Position numbers and translations under genes: made by a program
Notes under the pieces: model-generated
The model's input: the letters and a program-made list of their open reading frames with translations, nothing else
Databases searched by the model: none
What the model was told of the DNA's origin: nothing
In this document: piece after piece, positions 7,371 to 15,425 of the stretch
How the letters are laid out: every line of letters begins with the position of its first letter
Numbering within the stretch: position 1 is the stretch's first letter
NCBI GenBank assembly: GCA_004298605.1
Contig: SCPW01000441.1
Location: 1 to 20,502, forward strand
Length of the DNA stretch: 20,502 nt
Source: Gallionella sp.
GTDB lineage: Bacteria > Pseudomonadota > Gammaproteobacteria > Burkholderiales > Gallionellaceae
Reading direction: 5' to 3'

Positions 7371-8276
7371 GTGACCTTGAACGAACTGCGCTATATCGTC
7401 GCCGTGGCACAGGAACGCAATTTCCGCCGTGCCGCAGAAAAATCATTCATCAGCCAGCCCGCGCTGTCGCTGGCGATACAGAAGCTCGAAGGGGAGTTGG
7501 GCGTACAGATTTTCGAGCGCGGGAAAAGCGATATTTCCATCACCCCTATCGGCGCGCAAATCGTCGAGCACGCGCAACGCACGCTGGAAGAAGCCGGGCA
7601 TATCCGCGAGATCGCCAAGCAAGGCAAGAACCAACTGGCCGGTACGCTACGCGTCGGCATCATCTACAGCATCGGCCCCTACCTGCTTCCCGGCCTGGTT
7701 CCCGCGCTGAAAAAACTTGCGCCAGAAATGCCGCTGGAGGTGGAAGAAAACATCACCGCCAATCTGGACACCCTGCTGCGCAACGGCAAGCTGGACGCCA
7801 TCATCATCGCGTTGCCGTTCGGCGATTCGGCCATCCTCACCCACCCCCTGTATGACGAGCCGTTCGAGGTCGTGGTCGGCAGTGAGCATCACTGGGTCAA
7901 GCGGCGCAGCATCAGAGCTCAGGAACTCTCAACGGAGAAAGTATTGCTGCTTGATTCCGGCCATTGCTTCAGCAACCAAGTTGCCGAAGCCTGCCCGGAA
8001 CTCGGCCGCAAAGGCGCGAATATCCAGCAGGGCACCTCGCTGGAAACCATCCGCAACATGGTCGCATCCGGTCTGGGCATCACCGTGCTGCCCGCTTCGG
8101 CGAACAGTGCGCGCTATCGCAACCGCTTGTTGAAAGTCATCCCGTTCACCAAACCGGTACCGTCGCGGCGTATCGCGCTGGCATGGCGCAAGAGTTTCGC
8201 CCGCACCCGGGCGATTGAAGTTCTGGCGCAAGCCATCACGCAAGCCAAAATCACCGGCATCCAACCATTGCCATGA
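7371..8276 (+). CDS. oxyR: LysR-family hydrogen-peroxide sensor OxyR
   Basis: Redox-sensing transcription factor that activates antioxidant genes after peroxide oxidises a Cys pair. The N-terminal winged helix-turn-helix has MTLNELRYIVAVAQERNF and SFISQPALSLAIQKLE, typical of OxyR-type LysR proteins. With the GTG start the two redox cysteines fall at C199 and C208 (GHCFSNQVAEAC), the numbering and nine-residue spacing of E. coli OxyR. The protein is 301 aa, close to the family norm. The GTG is preceded by GGAGA seven bases upstream; the frame is open further upstream, but that part is AT-rich operator sequence. The gene diverges from rubrerythrin and overlaps the next gene by 4 bp. OxyR commonly autoregulates from such divergent spacers. 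Confidence 0.93.
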   Translation: MTLNELRYIVAVAQERNFRRAAEKSFISQPALSLAIQKLEGELGVQIFERGKSDISITPIGAQIVEHAQRTLEEAGHIREIAKQGKNQLAGTLRVGIIYSIGPYLLPGLVPALKKLAPEMPLEVEENITANLDTLLRNGKLDAIIIALPFGDSAILTHPLYDEPFEVVVGSEHHWVKRRSIRAQELSTEKVLLLDSGHCFSNQVAEACPELGRKGANIQQGTSLETIRNMVASGLGITVLPASANSARYRNRLLKVIPFTKPVPSRRIALAWRKSFARTRAIEVLAQAITQAKITGIQPLP

Positions 8277-8908
8277 CCGGGCGCGATCAACCCTATCGAG
8301 AAAACCCGCTGCTCAGATTGAGCTATAGCCTGATTGCGCCGTTCTATGATCTGGTTATATCCCGCCCGTTGCTGCATGCGCGTTCTCAGTCGCTGCGCAG
8401 CTTGCCGGCAGAGGTGGCCGGGAAGGTTTTGTTGAGCGGCGCAGGCACCGGGCTGGATCTACCTTTGCTGCCCCCTCTGCACCACTACACCGCACTCGAC
8501 TTCAACGCCGCGATGCTGGCACGCGCGCGGTCGCGCGGCGCAGAGCTACAGGTTGATTGGGTGCTGGGCGACAGCATGGCTTTGCCATTTGCCGATGCAT
8601 ATTTCGATCAGGTCGTGCTGCACCTCATCCTCGCAGTTGTGCCGCAGCCCGCGCAGTGTCTGCGCGAGGCCGCACGCGTGCTGAAACCCGGCGGCACCAT
8701 CATCATTCTCGACAAATTTCTGCGGCCACGACAGCACGCCTGGCTGCGCCGCGCGCTCAACCCGCTGTCGCGCCGGATCGCTACGAGAATGGATGTGGTG
8801 TTCGAGGAAGTATTAAGTGCGGTGCCGGGATTGGAAGTGGCCAGCAATGTGCCGCTGCTCGCCGGAGGATGGTTTCGCGGGATTGTGTTGCGGAAAACCG
8901 GGGAATAA
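8273..8908 (+). CDS. Class I SAM-dependent methyltransferase (UbiE/PmtA-like)
   Basis: 211-aa methyltransferase with a Rossmann fold. Motif I reads LLSGAGTGLDL (53-63), then an acidic LDFNAAML segment, LGDSMALPFADAYFD (98-112) and a VLKPGGTIIILD block (136-147). The N-terminal YSLIAPFYDLVISRPL resembles UbiE and phosphatidylethanolamine N-methyltransferase (PmtA-type) proteins. The substrate cannot be fixed from sequence: a quinone intermediate, a phospholipid headgroup or a small molecule are all possible. Its ATG overlaps the oxyR TGA by 4 bases (ATGA), so the two are translationally coupled. That makes a role in the peroxide response worth considering. It converges on rfbC after 29 bp with no evident terminator. 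Confidence 0.8.
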   Translation: MTGRDQPYRENPLLRLSYSLIAPFYDLVISRPLLHARSQSLRSLPAEVAGKVLLSGAGTGLDLPLLPPLHHYTALDFNAAMLARARSRGAELQVDWVLGDSMALPFADAYFDQVVLHLILAVVPQPAQCLREAARVLKPGGTIIILDKFLRPRQHAWLRRALNPLSRRIATRMDVVFEEVLSAVPGLEVASNVPLLAGGWFRGIVLRKTGE

Positions 8909-8937
8909 ACAGATGATTGGCGTGCCGTGCCGGTTGT

Positions 8938-9483
8938 TCACGCAAACAGCTCCGCCCCGGCAAGCGTTTTGCCCAGCGCATCCTTTCCGGAAAGGGCGGG
9001 GGCGGTTTGCAGCTTCCAATCTATCGCCAACGCCGGGTCGTTCCAGCGTATGCAGCGTTCGTGTTCCGGGAACCAGTAATCCGTGGTTTTGTACAGAAAC
9101 TCCGCCGTATCCGAGATAACGGCAAAGCCGTGCGCGAAGCCTTCCGGCACCCAGAGCATGCGCTTGTTTTCGGCGGACAATTCCAATGCGAAGTGTTGCC
9201 CGAATGTGGGCGAACTGCGGCGGATGTCCACCGTCACATCGAGCACCGCGCCTTGCACGACGCGCACCAGCTTTCCCTGCGGGTGCCGGATTTGGTAGTG
9301 CAGCCCGCGCAGTACGTTTTTGGCCGAGCGCGAGTGGTTGTCCTGCACAAAATCCACATCGCGGCCAATCAGCCCGGCAAACTTGCGCCGGTTGAAACTT
9401 TCAAAAAAGAAGCCCCTGTCGTCGCCGAATACTTTGGGTTCGATAATCAGCAGGCCGGGAATGGCGGTCGGGATGGCGTTCAT
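8938..9483 (-). CDS. rfbC: dTDP-4-dehydrorhamnose 3,5-epimerase
   Basis: Cupin-fold epimerase (RmlC) converting dTDP-4-keto-6-deoxyglucose to dTDP-4-keto-L-rhamnose. The 181-aa length is typical. Visible motifs are the GDDRGFFFESFN start, the FVQDNHSRS segment, RGLHYQ with the catalytic His62, VPEGFAHGF, YKTTDYWFPEHE and the WNDP block with Asp149 near the C-terminus. It is the last gene of rfbB-rfbD-rfbA-rfbC, 25 bp after rfbA. It is clearly distinct from the second RmlC-like gene at 19.4 kb, which keeps the family core but differs in the C-terminal half, suggesting a different nucleotide-sugar substrate. Confidence 0.95.
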   Translation of the reverse strand: MNAIPTAIPGLLIIEPKVFGDDRGFFFESFNRRKFAGLIGRDVDFVQDNHSRSAKNVLRGLHYQIRHPQGKLVRVVQGAVLDVTVDIRRSSPTFGQHFALELSAENKRMLWVPEGFAHGFAVISDTAEFLYKTTDYWFPEHERCIRWNDPALAIDWKLQTAPALSGKDALGKTLAGAELFA

Positions 9484-9508
9484 TTGAGTTTTCCGGTTCT
9501 CTGGTCAA

Positions 9509-10402
9509 TCACGGCTGGCTTGCGATCTTTTCGGCCAACATCTGCATCAGGTAGTGGCCATAGCCGCTTTTCAGCAGGGGGGCGGCGAGCGCCTCCAGTT
9601 GGGCGGCATCAATGAACCCCTTGCGATAGGCAATTTCTTCCGGACAGGCAATCTTGAGCCCCTGGCGGTGCTCTATGGTCTGGATGAACTGGCTGGCGTC
9701 GAGCAGCGATTCGTGGGTGCCGGTATCCAGCCAGGCGTAACCGCGCCCCATCATTTCGACGGATAACTTGCCGCGCTCAAGGTAGGTGCGGTTGACGTCG
9801 GTGATTTCCAGCTCGCCGCGCGGGGAGGGCTTGAGGTTGGCGGCAATGTCCACCACCGCATTGTCGTAAAAGTAGAGGCCGGTCACGGCGTAGTTGGACT
9901 TGGGCTGCGGCGGCTTTTCTTCAAGCGAAACGGCGTGCCCGTTTGCGTCGAACTCCACCACCCCGTAGCGCTCCGGGTCGCGCACATGGTAAGCGAACAC
10001 TGTCGCGCCATCGGGGCGCTGTGTCGCGTTTTCCAATTGCTGGTGGAAAGAGTGGCCGTAGAAAATATTGTCGCCCAGCACCAGCGCGGAAGGATGCTTG
10101 CCGATAAATTCCCGCCCGATGATGAATGCCTGCGCCAGGCCGTCCGGCGAAGGTTGCACGGCATATTGCAGATTCACCCCCCACGCGCTGCCATCGCCCA
10201 GCAATTGTTCGAAACGCGGCGTGTCCTGCGCGGTGGAGATGATCAGAATGTCGCGTATCCCCGCCAGCATGAGCGTGGACAGCGGGTAGTAAATCATCGG
10301 CTTGTCGTAAACCGGCAGAAGTTGCTTGGACACCGCCAGCGTAACCGGATGCAGGCGTGTGCCGGAGCCGCCGGCCAGAATGATTCCTTTTCGTTGGGTC
10401 AT
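9509..10402 (-). CDS. rfbA: Glucose-1-phosphate thymidylyltransferase
   Basis: First enzyme of dTDP-L-rhamnose synthesis (RmlA): glucose-1-phosphate plus dTTP gives dTDP-glucose and pyrophosphate. The 297-aa length matches the family. The N-terminal nucleotide-binding signature [14 protein letters not shown] is followed by [28 protein letters not shown], the [10 protein letters not shown] metal-binding region and VVEFDANG. The C-terminal part has [24 protein letters not shown] and the IACPEEIA segment of short RmlA enzymes. Start overlaps the rfbD stop by 4 bases (ATGA), consistent with translational coupling inside one operon. Confidence 0.97.
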   Translation of the reverse strand: MTQRKGIILAGGSGTRLHPVTLAVSKQLLPVYDKPMIYYPLSTLMLAGIRDILIISTAQDTPRFEQLLGDGSAWGVNLQYAVQPSPDGLAQAFIIGREFIGKHPSALVLGDNIFYGHSFHQQLENATQRPDGATVFAYHVRDPERYGVVEFDANGHAVSLEEKPPQPKSNYAVTGLYFYDNAVVDIAANLKPSPRGELEITDVNRTYLERGKLSVEMMGRGYAWLDTGTHESLLDASQFIQTIEHRQGLKIACPEEIAYRKGFIDAAQLEALAAPLLKSGYGHYLMQMLAEKIASQP

Positions 10403-11301
10403 GATTGTTTATCCAGAATTTCGGCGAGCATGCGCGCCACGCCAGTTTGCCACACAGGCGTGCTCAAATCGAACGTATTCCGCAATTTTGTGGTATCCAG
10501 GCGCGAGTTGTGCGGGCGTCTCGCCGGTGTGGGAAAGGCGCTGGTGGGCACGGGGTGGGTCGCATCGTGCGCAACTTTGAGCGTGACGCCCGCACGCCGG
10601 GCAAAATCGAGGACGAAGCTGGCATAACCGTGCCATGAGGTTTCACCGCCTGCAACCAGATGGTACAAGCCCGACACTTCCGGCCTCTGCCGCGCGGTGC
10701 GGATGGCATGGGCGGTGACATCGGCCAGCAGATCCGCCCCGGTGGGCGCGCCGATCTGGTCGTCGATGACGGAAAGGCTGTCGCGCTCCCGGGCCAGTCT
10801 CAGCATGGTTTTGGCAAAGTTGCCACCGTGCGCGCCGTACACCCAACTGGTGCGAAAAATCAGGTGCTGGCAGGCCGACTGCCGGATGAGCTGGTCGCCT
10901 TCCAGCTTGGTCGTCCCATACACGCTGAGCGGCCCGGTGGCGTCTGTCTCCAGCCAGGGCTGGTCGCCGCTTCCGTCAAACACATAGTCGGTGGAGTAGT
11001 GGATCAGCCATGCGTTGCAGCGTCGTGCTTCCCGCGCCAACACACCGGGCGCAAGTGCGTTGATGGCGCGTGCTAGCTCCGGTTCACTCTCAGCCTTGTC
11101 CACCGCAGTATGCGCGGCAGCGTTGACGATCACGTCCGGCGCAACGCTGCGGACCGTTTGCGCGATGCCCTCCAGATCGGTCAAGTTGCCGCACAGCTCC
11201 CGGCTGTCATGATCCAGCGCGATCAACTCACCCAGCGGCGCAAGACTGCGCTGCAACTCCCAGCCAACCTGCCCGCTTTTACCCAGGAGGAGAATTTTCA
11301 T
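10399..11301 (-). CDS. rfbD: dTDP-4-dehydrorhamnose reductase
   Basis: Last enzyme of dTDP-L-rhamnose synthesis (RmlD): NAD(P)H-dependent reduction of dTDP-4-keto-L-rhamnose. It is a short-chain dehydrogenase fold of 300 aa. The N-terminal glycine motif reads [13 protein letters not shown], followed by [22 protein letters not shown] (residues 103-110) and the catalytic YGTTK at 128-132. RTSWVYG and a SGLYHLV segment are also family-typical. The ATG chosen sits in a TGATG overlap with the rfbB stop; a TTG one codon earlier is possible but unnecessary. The genes are ordered B-D-A-C, a common proteobacterial order. Confidence 0.96.
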   Translation of the reverse strand: MKILLLGKSGQVGWELQRSLAPLGELIALDHDSRELCGNLTDLEGIAQTVRSVAPDVIVNAAAHTAVDKAESEPELARAINALAPGVLAREARRCNAWLIHYSTDYVFDGSGDQPWLETDATGPLSVYGTTKLEGDQLIRQSACQHLIFRTSWVYGAHGGNFAKTMLRLARERDSLSVIDDQIGAPTGADLLADVTAHAIRTARQRPEVSGLYHLVAGGETSWHGYASFVLDFARRAGVTLKVAHDATHPVPTSAFPTPARRPHNSRLDTTKLRNTFDLSTPVWQTGVARMLAEILDKQS

Positions 11302-12365
11302 CAACCGCGTTCCGCGTAGTTTTTTTCAACCCATTGCCGGTAGGCGCCGGACTGCACGTTACTCACCCAATTTTGATTATCCAGATACCACCGCACAGTT
11401 TTGCGGATACCCGTCTCAAAAGTTTCGGCAGGTTTCCAACCCAGCTCGTTTTCAATTTTTCGCGCATCAATGGCATAGCGGCGGTCGTGGCCGGGGCGGT
11501 CTGTGACAAAGGTAATTTGCTCGCTGTAAGACTTGCCATCGCTTCGCGGGCGCAACTCATCGAGCAATGCGCAAACAGTGTGGACGATATCGAGGTTGGC
11601 TTTCTCGTTCCAACCGCCGATGTTGTAGGTTTCGCCCAGGCGGCCTTTTTCCAGCACACACCGGATCGCGGCACAATGATCCTTGACGTAAAGCCAGTCG
11701 CGAATTTGCTGTCCATCCCCATACACCGGCAGCGGTTTGCCCGCGAGGGCGTTGACGATCATCAGGGGGATGAGTTTTTCCGGGAAGTGGTACGGCCCAT
11801 AGTTATTGGAACAGTTGGTAGTGAGCACCGGCAGCCCGTAGGTGTGATGGTAGGCGCGCACCAGATGGTCGCTGGCGGCCTTGCTGGCGGAGTAAGGGCT
11901 GTTCGGCTCATAGCGATGCGTCTCGCCGAACGCCGGTTCATCCTTCGCGAGCGAGCCATATACTTCGTCGGTGGAAACATGCAGAAATCGGAAGCCGGTC
12001 TTTTCCGGTTCCGCCAAACCAGACCAATAGGCGCGCGCCGCTTCAAGCAAATGGAAGGTGCCGACGATGTTGGTTTGAATGAAATCTTCGGGGCCGTGGA
12101 TGGAGCGATCCACATGGCTTTCCGCCGCAAAATTGATGACGGCGCACGGATGATATTGCGCCAGCAGCTTGCCCACCAACCCCGCATCGCCGATGTCGCC
12201 GCGCACAAAAATGTGGCGCGGATCGTCTTTCAGGGAAACGAGATTCTCCAGATTCCCCGCATAGGTCAGCTTATCCAGGCCGATAACGATCCCGTCATGT
12301 TGCGCGAGCCAATCCAGAACAAAATTCGCGCCGATAAAGCCCGCGCTGCCGGTTACTAAAATCAT
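11301..12365 (-). CDS. rfbB: dTDP-glucose 4,6-dehydratase
   Basis: Second step of the dTDP-rhamnose pathway (RmlB): NAD+-dependent dehydration of dTDP-glucose to dTDP-4-keto-6-deoxyglucose. Extended SDR family, 354 aa. The start [16 protein letters not shown] carries the NAD-binding glycine motif; [12 protein letters not shown], the HVSTDEVYG segment (TDE at 132-134) and the catalytic YSASK at 158-162 are intact, as is [18 protein letters not shown]. The ATG chosen gives the canonical N-terminus and has AAGG close upstream; an in-frame ATG 39 bases earlier adds an atypical extension. It is the first gene of the rfbBDAC block and lies 99 bp downstream of the LhgO-like gene, so it may have its own promoter there. 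Confidence 0.96.
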   Translation of the reverse strand: MILVTGSAGFIGANFVLDWLAQHDGIVIGLDKLTYAGNLENLVSLKDDPRHIFVRGDIGDAGLVGKLLAQYHPCAVINFAAESHVDRSIHGPEDFIQTNIVGTFHLLEAARAYWSGLAEPEKTGFRFLHVSTDEVYGSLAKDEPAFGETHRYEPNSPYSASKAASDHLVRAYHHTYGLPVLTTNCSNNYGPYHFPEKLIPLMIVNALAGKPLPVYGDGQQIRDWLYVKDHCAAIRCVLEKGRLGETYNIGGWNEKANLDIVHTVCALLDELRPRSDGKSYSEQITFVTDRPGHDRRYAIDARKIENELGWKPAETFETGIRKTVRWYLDNQNWVSNVQSGAYRQWVEKNYAERG

Positions 12366-12464
12366 GACCTTGCCCCTATAATCCGTATTTCTTAACGCGC
12401 TCATTACGCGGCCTTCTTCAACTGTGCCGTACGATCAGCAGATAGCAATGACCCCAGATACGCA

Positions 12465-13667
12465 TTAAACCGCGTTGCTACGATCAACAATCATTTCTGC
12501 AAAGGCGAGCGAGCTAGTAAAAGCAGGAGATATTGAATTTAAAACATGAATAGAACTATCGGTTTGTTCGAAAATATAATCCATTTCTAGGCTATGAGTC
12601 CGCACATTTACAAGTTGTGGGCGAATGCCTGCCTTAGGCGTATGAACCAAATCACCATCAACAAGAGAAGGGACAAGTTGTTGGGCCGCAGAAAGGAAAT
12701 TGGACTTGCTGTACTTGGCTAATTCAGCGTGAGCCAGAGCCCTGAAATTATTTGAATTGCGAAAATACATGCCCGCCAGCCGCCCTAATATCCCCGCAGC
12801 CTCACCGGCATGCGCCCCTTGAAAAATCCCGTAATTTTCCCTTCCCAAAGCGGGAATAGCCGTAGGTCCAACGTAAACATCCCCGCTTATCACACGAGTA
12901 AGATGCACGCCAAGAAAAGGCAGCGAAACATCCGGAACCGGGTAAATATTGGATCGAACCAAGTGGTTTGACCTCTCGCTCAGCTTCCAATAAATACCTT
13001 TAAACGGGATCAAAGCAAGGTCTCTGGCTAATCCAAATTTCTTTGCAAGCGTATCCGCATATGCCCCGGCGCAATTAAACAAGAATCCAAAAGAAAACAG
13101 CCCCTCACTTGTGTTCAACTGATTGCTTCCAAAAGATGCCAGCGCCTCACACCCCCAGAAAAAGTCCACCCCTTGCTGTTTCAGCAAGGAACAAAGTCTC
13201 TCAAGCACAGCGCGGCTATCAATAACCGCCGTATCAGGACAATAAACAGCCGCTTCAGCATGGGCCGCATGAGGCTCAATCTCCCGCAACTCTGAACTGC
13301 CAATTTTATAGGCATGAATCCCGTTCGCGGCAGCATTGCGGAGCAAGCGATCAACAGTGGGTATGTCATTTATCGAAGTTGCGAGAATTACCTTCCCTGA
13401 TTTTTTAAAGGGGATAGAGTGTTCTTGAGCGAACTTCATCATCCTCTCTCCGCCTTTCGCGCAAACCTGAGCCTTGACCGTATCGCTCGCGTAATAAATG
13501 CCGCAATGCAAGACTCCACTGTTCCGTCCACTTGCATGTTGGCCCGGCTCCCGTTCTTTCTCAAGCACAGCTACACGAGCTGCCGGTCGGCGCGACTTAA
13601 TCTCATTGGCGACTGCGAGGCCTACAATCCCCGCCCCTACTACTACATAATCGTATTCTGATGGCAT
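12465..13667 (-). CDS. LhgO-like FAD-dependent oxidoreductase (L-2-hydroxyglutarate oxidase family)
   Basis: DAO-superfamily flavoenzyme, 400 aa. The N-terminal dinucleotide-binding motif reads DYVVVGAGIVGLAVANEI, then VLEKEREPGQHASGRNSGVLHCGIYY, the block typical of L-2-hydroxyglutarate dehydrogenase/oxidase proteins. The FAD-contact FNCAGAYAD, a GIYWKL segment and VGPTAIPALGREN are also present, and the C-terminus has NSISPAFTSSLAFAE. Known members oxidise L-2-hydroxyglutarate to 2-oxoglutarate. Here the gene sits between a glycosyltransferase and the rhamnose genes, so the substrate may be another 2-hydroxy acid or a sugar-linked group; that is inference. The ATG chosen gives MPSEYDYVVVG; the frame is open 111 bases further upstream but encodes no recognisable domain there. 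Local sequence is AT-richer than the flanking housekeeping genes. Confidence 0.8.
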   Translation of the reverse strand: MPSEYDYVVVGAGIVGLAVANEIKSRRPAARVAVLEKEREPGQHASGRNSGVLHCGIYYASDTVKAQVCAKGGERMMKFAQEHSIPFKKSGKVILATSINDIPTVDRLLRNAAANGIHAYKIGSSELREIEPHAAHAEAAVYCPDTAVIDSRAVLERLCSLLKQQGVDFFWGCEALASFGSNQLNTSEGLFSFGFLFNCAGAYADTLAKKFGLARDLALIPFKGIYWKLSERSNHLVRSNIYPVPDVSLPFLGVHLTRVISGDVYVGPTAIPALGRENYGIFQGAHAGEAAGILGRLAGMYFRNSNNFRALAHAELAKYSKSNFLSAAQQLVPSLVDGDLVHTPKAGIRPQLVNVRTHSLEMDYIFEQTDSSIHVLNSISPAFTSSLAFAEMIVDRSNAV

Positions 13668-13725
13668 GGCATTTATTGTTGGAAAGTTTATCCGTGAGAA
13701 TCTCGAATTTGCCTGCTGGCGTTTA

Positions 13726-14736
13726 TCAACCTCGCCGGCCAAGCAACAAGCTCTTGTTGAGAAAATGCCAAAATTCACCTATCGAGACAACACGATTTTT
13801 TTGAATATAGTGCCGCTTACTCCACATTTTTGGAATCCCACATAAAGCATCCCATTTTGCGCTCAAGATAACCCTACCCTGCCCATGGAGGGTAAACCAT
13901 ACAATGGCCACTATATTCAAAGCGAGATGAACCGGCAGCAGCAACCAGAAAAGCGCCCCGGGCATATTTTTGATATACGTCCAAACCAGATTACGATGGC
14001 CGTGATAAATGGAGAAATCGCTGTGATTTCCGGTAAGTGCCGCCCCTGTGTGCCTGACTAATGAGCCAGGCACATAGAGGCAGCGCAATCCAAACAAGTG
14101 GAAGCGAAGCCCCAGATCGACATCTTCCATATAACAGAAATAATCTTCGTCAAATCCACCAACCGCAAGAAAGCCTTGGCGACAATAAAGTGCCGCGGCC
14201 GCGCACGGTGAAATGATTTCTACAGGCTCCTCAAATCGGCCATAGGCAGGCATACCATGCCCTTTGCGCCAGGCAAGCCCGCTGATATGGTAAACATCGC
14301 CAACCCCATCCAGCAGAGATGGATCATTGTCCATCAACATCCGCGTTCCAAATACTGAAAATCCATTATTGCGCTGGGCAGCGTCAAGCAATCTCTCCAG
14401 CCAGTTTTGCGCTGCATACGCATCCGGATTAAGCAAGGCCAGCCATTCGCAGTCATCCGCAATTTTTACCGCATAATTATTTGCCGCCGCAAAACCGCAG
14501 TTTTCATTTAATGCCACGATGGTAAATTCGGGGAAGGCTTTGGCTGCCGCCGCCTCCGAACCATCGCTACTGGCGTTGTCTATGACAATAACTCGCGATG
14601 GTTGCAGGGTCTGGGTGCGTATACTTTCCAGACAACGCAGCAACATTGCCCCACCGTTAAAGTTAACAACGATCACCGCTATTCTGTTTCTGCTGGCAGC
14701 CACGGTGTGCAACAACGGCTTGGTGTCCGAAATCAA
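13726..14736 (-). CDS. GT2-family glycosyltransferase (rhamnosyltransferase-like)
   Basis: 336-aa inverting glycosyltransferase of the GT-A fold, resembling WbbL-type rhamnosyltransferases that extend lipid-linked sugars. The nucleotide-binding start AVIVVNFNGGAMLLRCLESI (20-39), VIDNASSDGS (51-60), the DxD-equivalent NPDA (103-106) and the GGFDEDYFCYMEDVDLGLR acceptor/base region (193-211) are intact. A hydrophobic segment at 261-283 near the C-terminus probably anchors it to the inner membrane. dTDP-rhamnose is a reasonable donor given the adjacent rfb genes, but the neighbouring kinase/nucleotidylyltransferase pair suggests another activated sugar is also possible. Its start overlaps the preceding gene by 4 bases; 58 bp separate it from the LhgO-like gene. 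Confidence 0.87.
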   Translation of the reverse strand: MISDTKPLLHTVAASRNRIAVIVVNFNGGAMLLRCLESIRTQTLQPSRVIVIDNASSDGSEAAAAKAFPEFTIVALNENCGFAAANNYAVKIADDCEWLALLNPDAYAAQNWLERLLDAAQRNNGFSVFGTRMLMDNDPSLLDGVGDVYHISGLAWRKGHGMPAYGRFEEPVEIISPCAAAALYCRQGFLAVGGFDEDYFCYMEDVDLGLRFHLFGLRCLYVPGSLVRHTGAALTGNHSDFSIYHGHRNLVWTYIKNMPGALFWLLLPVHLALNIVAIVWFTLHGQGRVILSAKWDALCGIPKMWSKRHYIQKNRVVSIGEFWHFLNKSLLLGRRG

Positions 14737-15425
14737 AATTCTAACTGCGCTAATCGAAGGCTATCAGCGTTCCCAATGTCTCGATGGTAATCCGAATTAT
14801 GGAAACACTGCATGCGTCCAAGATAATGTGGCAAAACTTCCAGGCTCAAATCGATTTCTTTTTTATTGAGTGATTCCAGAAAGTCCAAAACACTCGGTTC
14901 GAATATATAAACAGCCGCATTGGCGCGTTTACCCGGCGGCGAGGCTGATTTTTCGTGAAACCGCAGGACAATCCCTCGCGCATCCTGCTCGACAATTCCG
15001 CAAGTCTGGGGCGCATCCGTATCAAATGTCATCATCGTAATTTCAACCTCTTGCGGGCGATTACGATGAGCATTGATAAATTCTGATGCATCGAAGCGGG
15101 TTAGATTGTCCGCATGAGCAACCATAAAAGGCTCATCAGAGAAAAATTTGCGATTGGCCAAGACCGTCCCGCCCGTACCAAGCAACGTATTTTCATGAAC
15201 AAAATCAATCGAGCCGCGCCATGAAGAATCAGCCACAAATTGCCTTACAGCATCAGGCAGGTAGTGCGTATTGACCAGAATCCTCTCTACTCCGTCACCC
15301 AGCAGCAAATCGAGCCAGTATCCAAGTAATGGTTTGCCCTGTATCGGAACCAGGCACTTGGGTATGTGATCCGTAATTGGCCGCAAACGAGTTCCAAATC
15401 CAGCGGCCAGCAACAAGGCCCTCAT
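14733..15425 (-). CDS. Sugar-1-phosphate nucleotidylyltransferase
   Basis: 230-aa NTP-transferase fold enzyme that activates a sugar-1-phosphate with an NTP. The signature ALLLAAGFGTRLRPIT (3-18) with IPKCLVPIQGKPLLGYW, the LLGTGGTVLA loop at 81-90 and the metal-binding HADN at 104-107 are clear. Similarity by eye is to mannose/heptose-1-phosphate guanylyltransferases (HddC-like) and MurU-like uridylyltransferases; the base and sugar cannot be decided. It lacks a long C-terminal beta-helix or acyltransferase domain. It is coupled by 4-base ATGA overlaps on both sides: after the swapped HldE-like gene and before the GT2. So kinase, nucleotidyl transfer and glycosyl transfer are one translational unit, suggesting a dedicated donor sugar. 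Confidence 0.87.
   Translation of the reverse strand: MRALLLAAGFGTRLRPITDHIPKCLVPIQGKPLLGYWLDLLLGDGVERILVNTHYLPDAVRQFVADSSWRGSIDFVHENTLLGTGGTVLANRKFFSDEPFMVAHADNLTRFDASEFINAHRNRPQEVEITMMTFDTDAPQTCGIVEQDARGIVLRFHEKSASPPGKRANAAVYIFEPSVLDFLESLNKKEIDLSLEVLPHYLGRMQCFHNSDYHRDIGNADSLRLAQLEF

Noticed and set aside
11334..12359. Plus-strand open frame of 341 codons opposite rfbB
   Set aside because: It is an antisense shadow of the fully conserved RmlB frame, with no recognisable motif.
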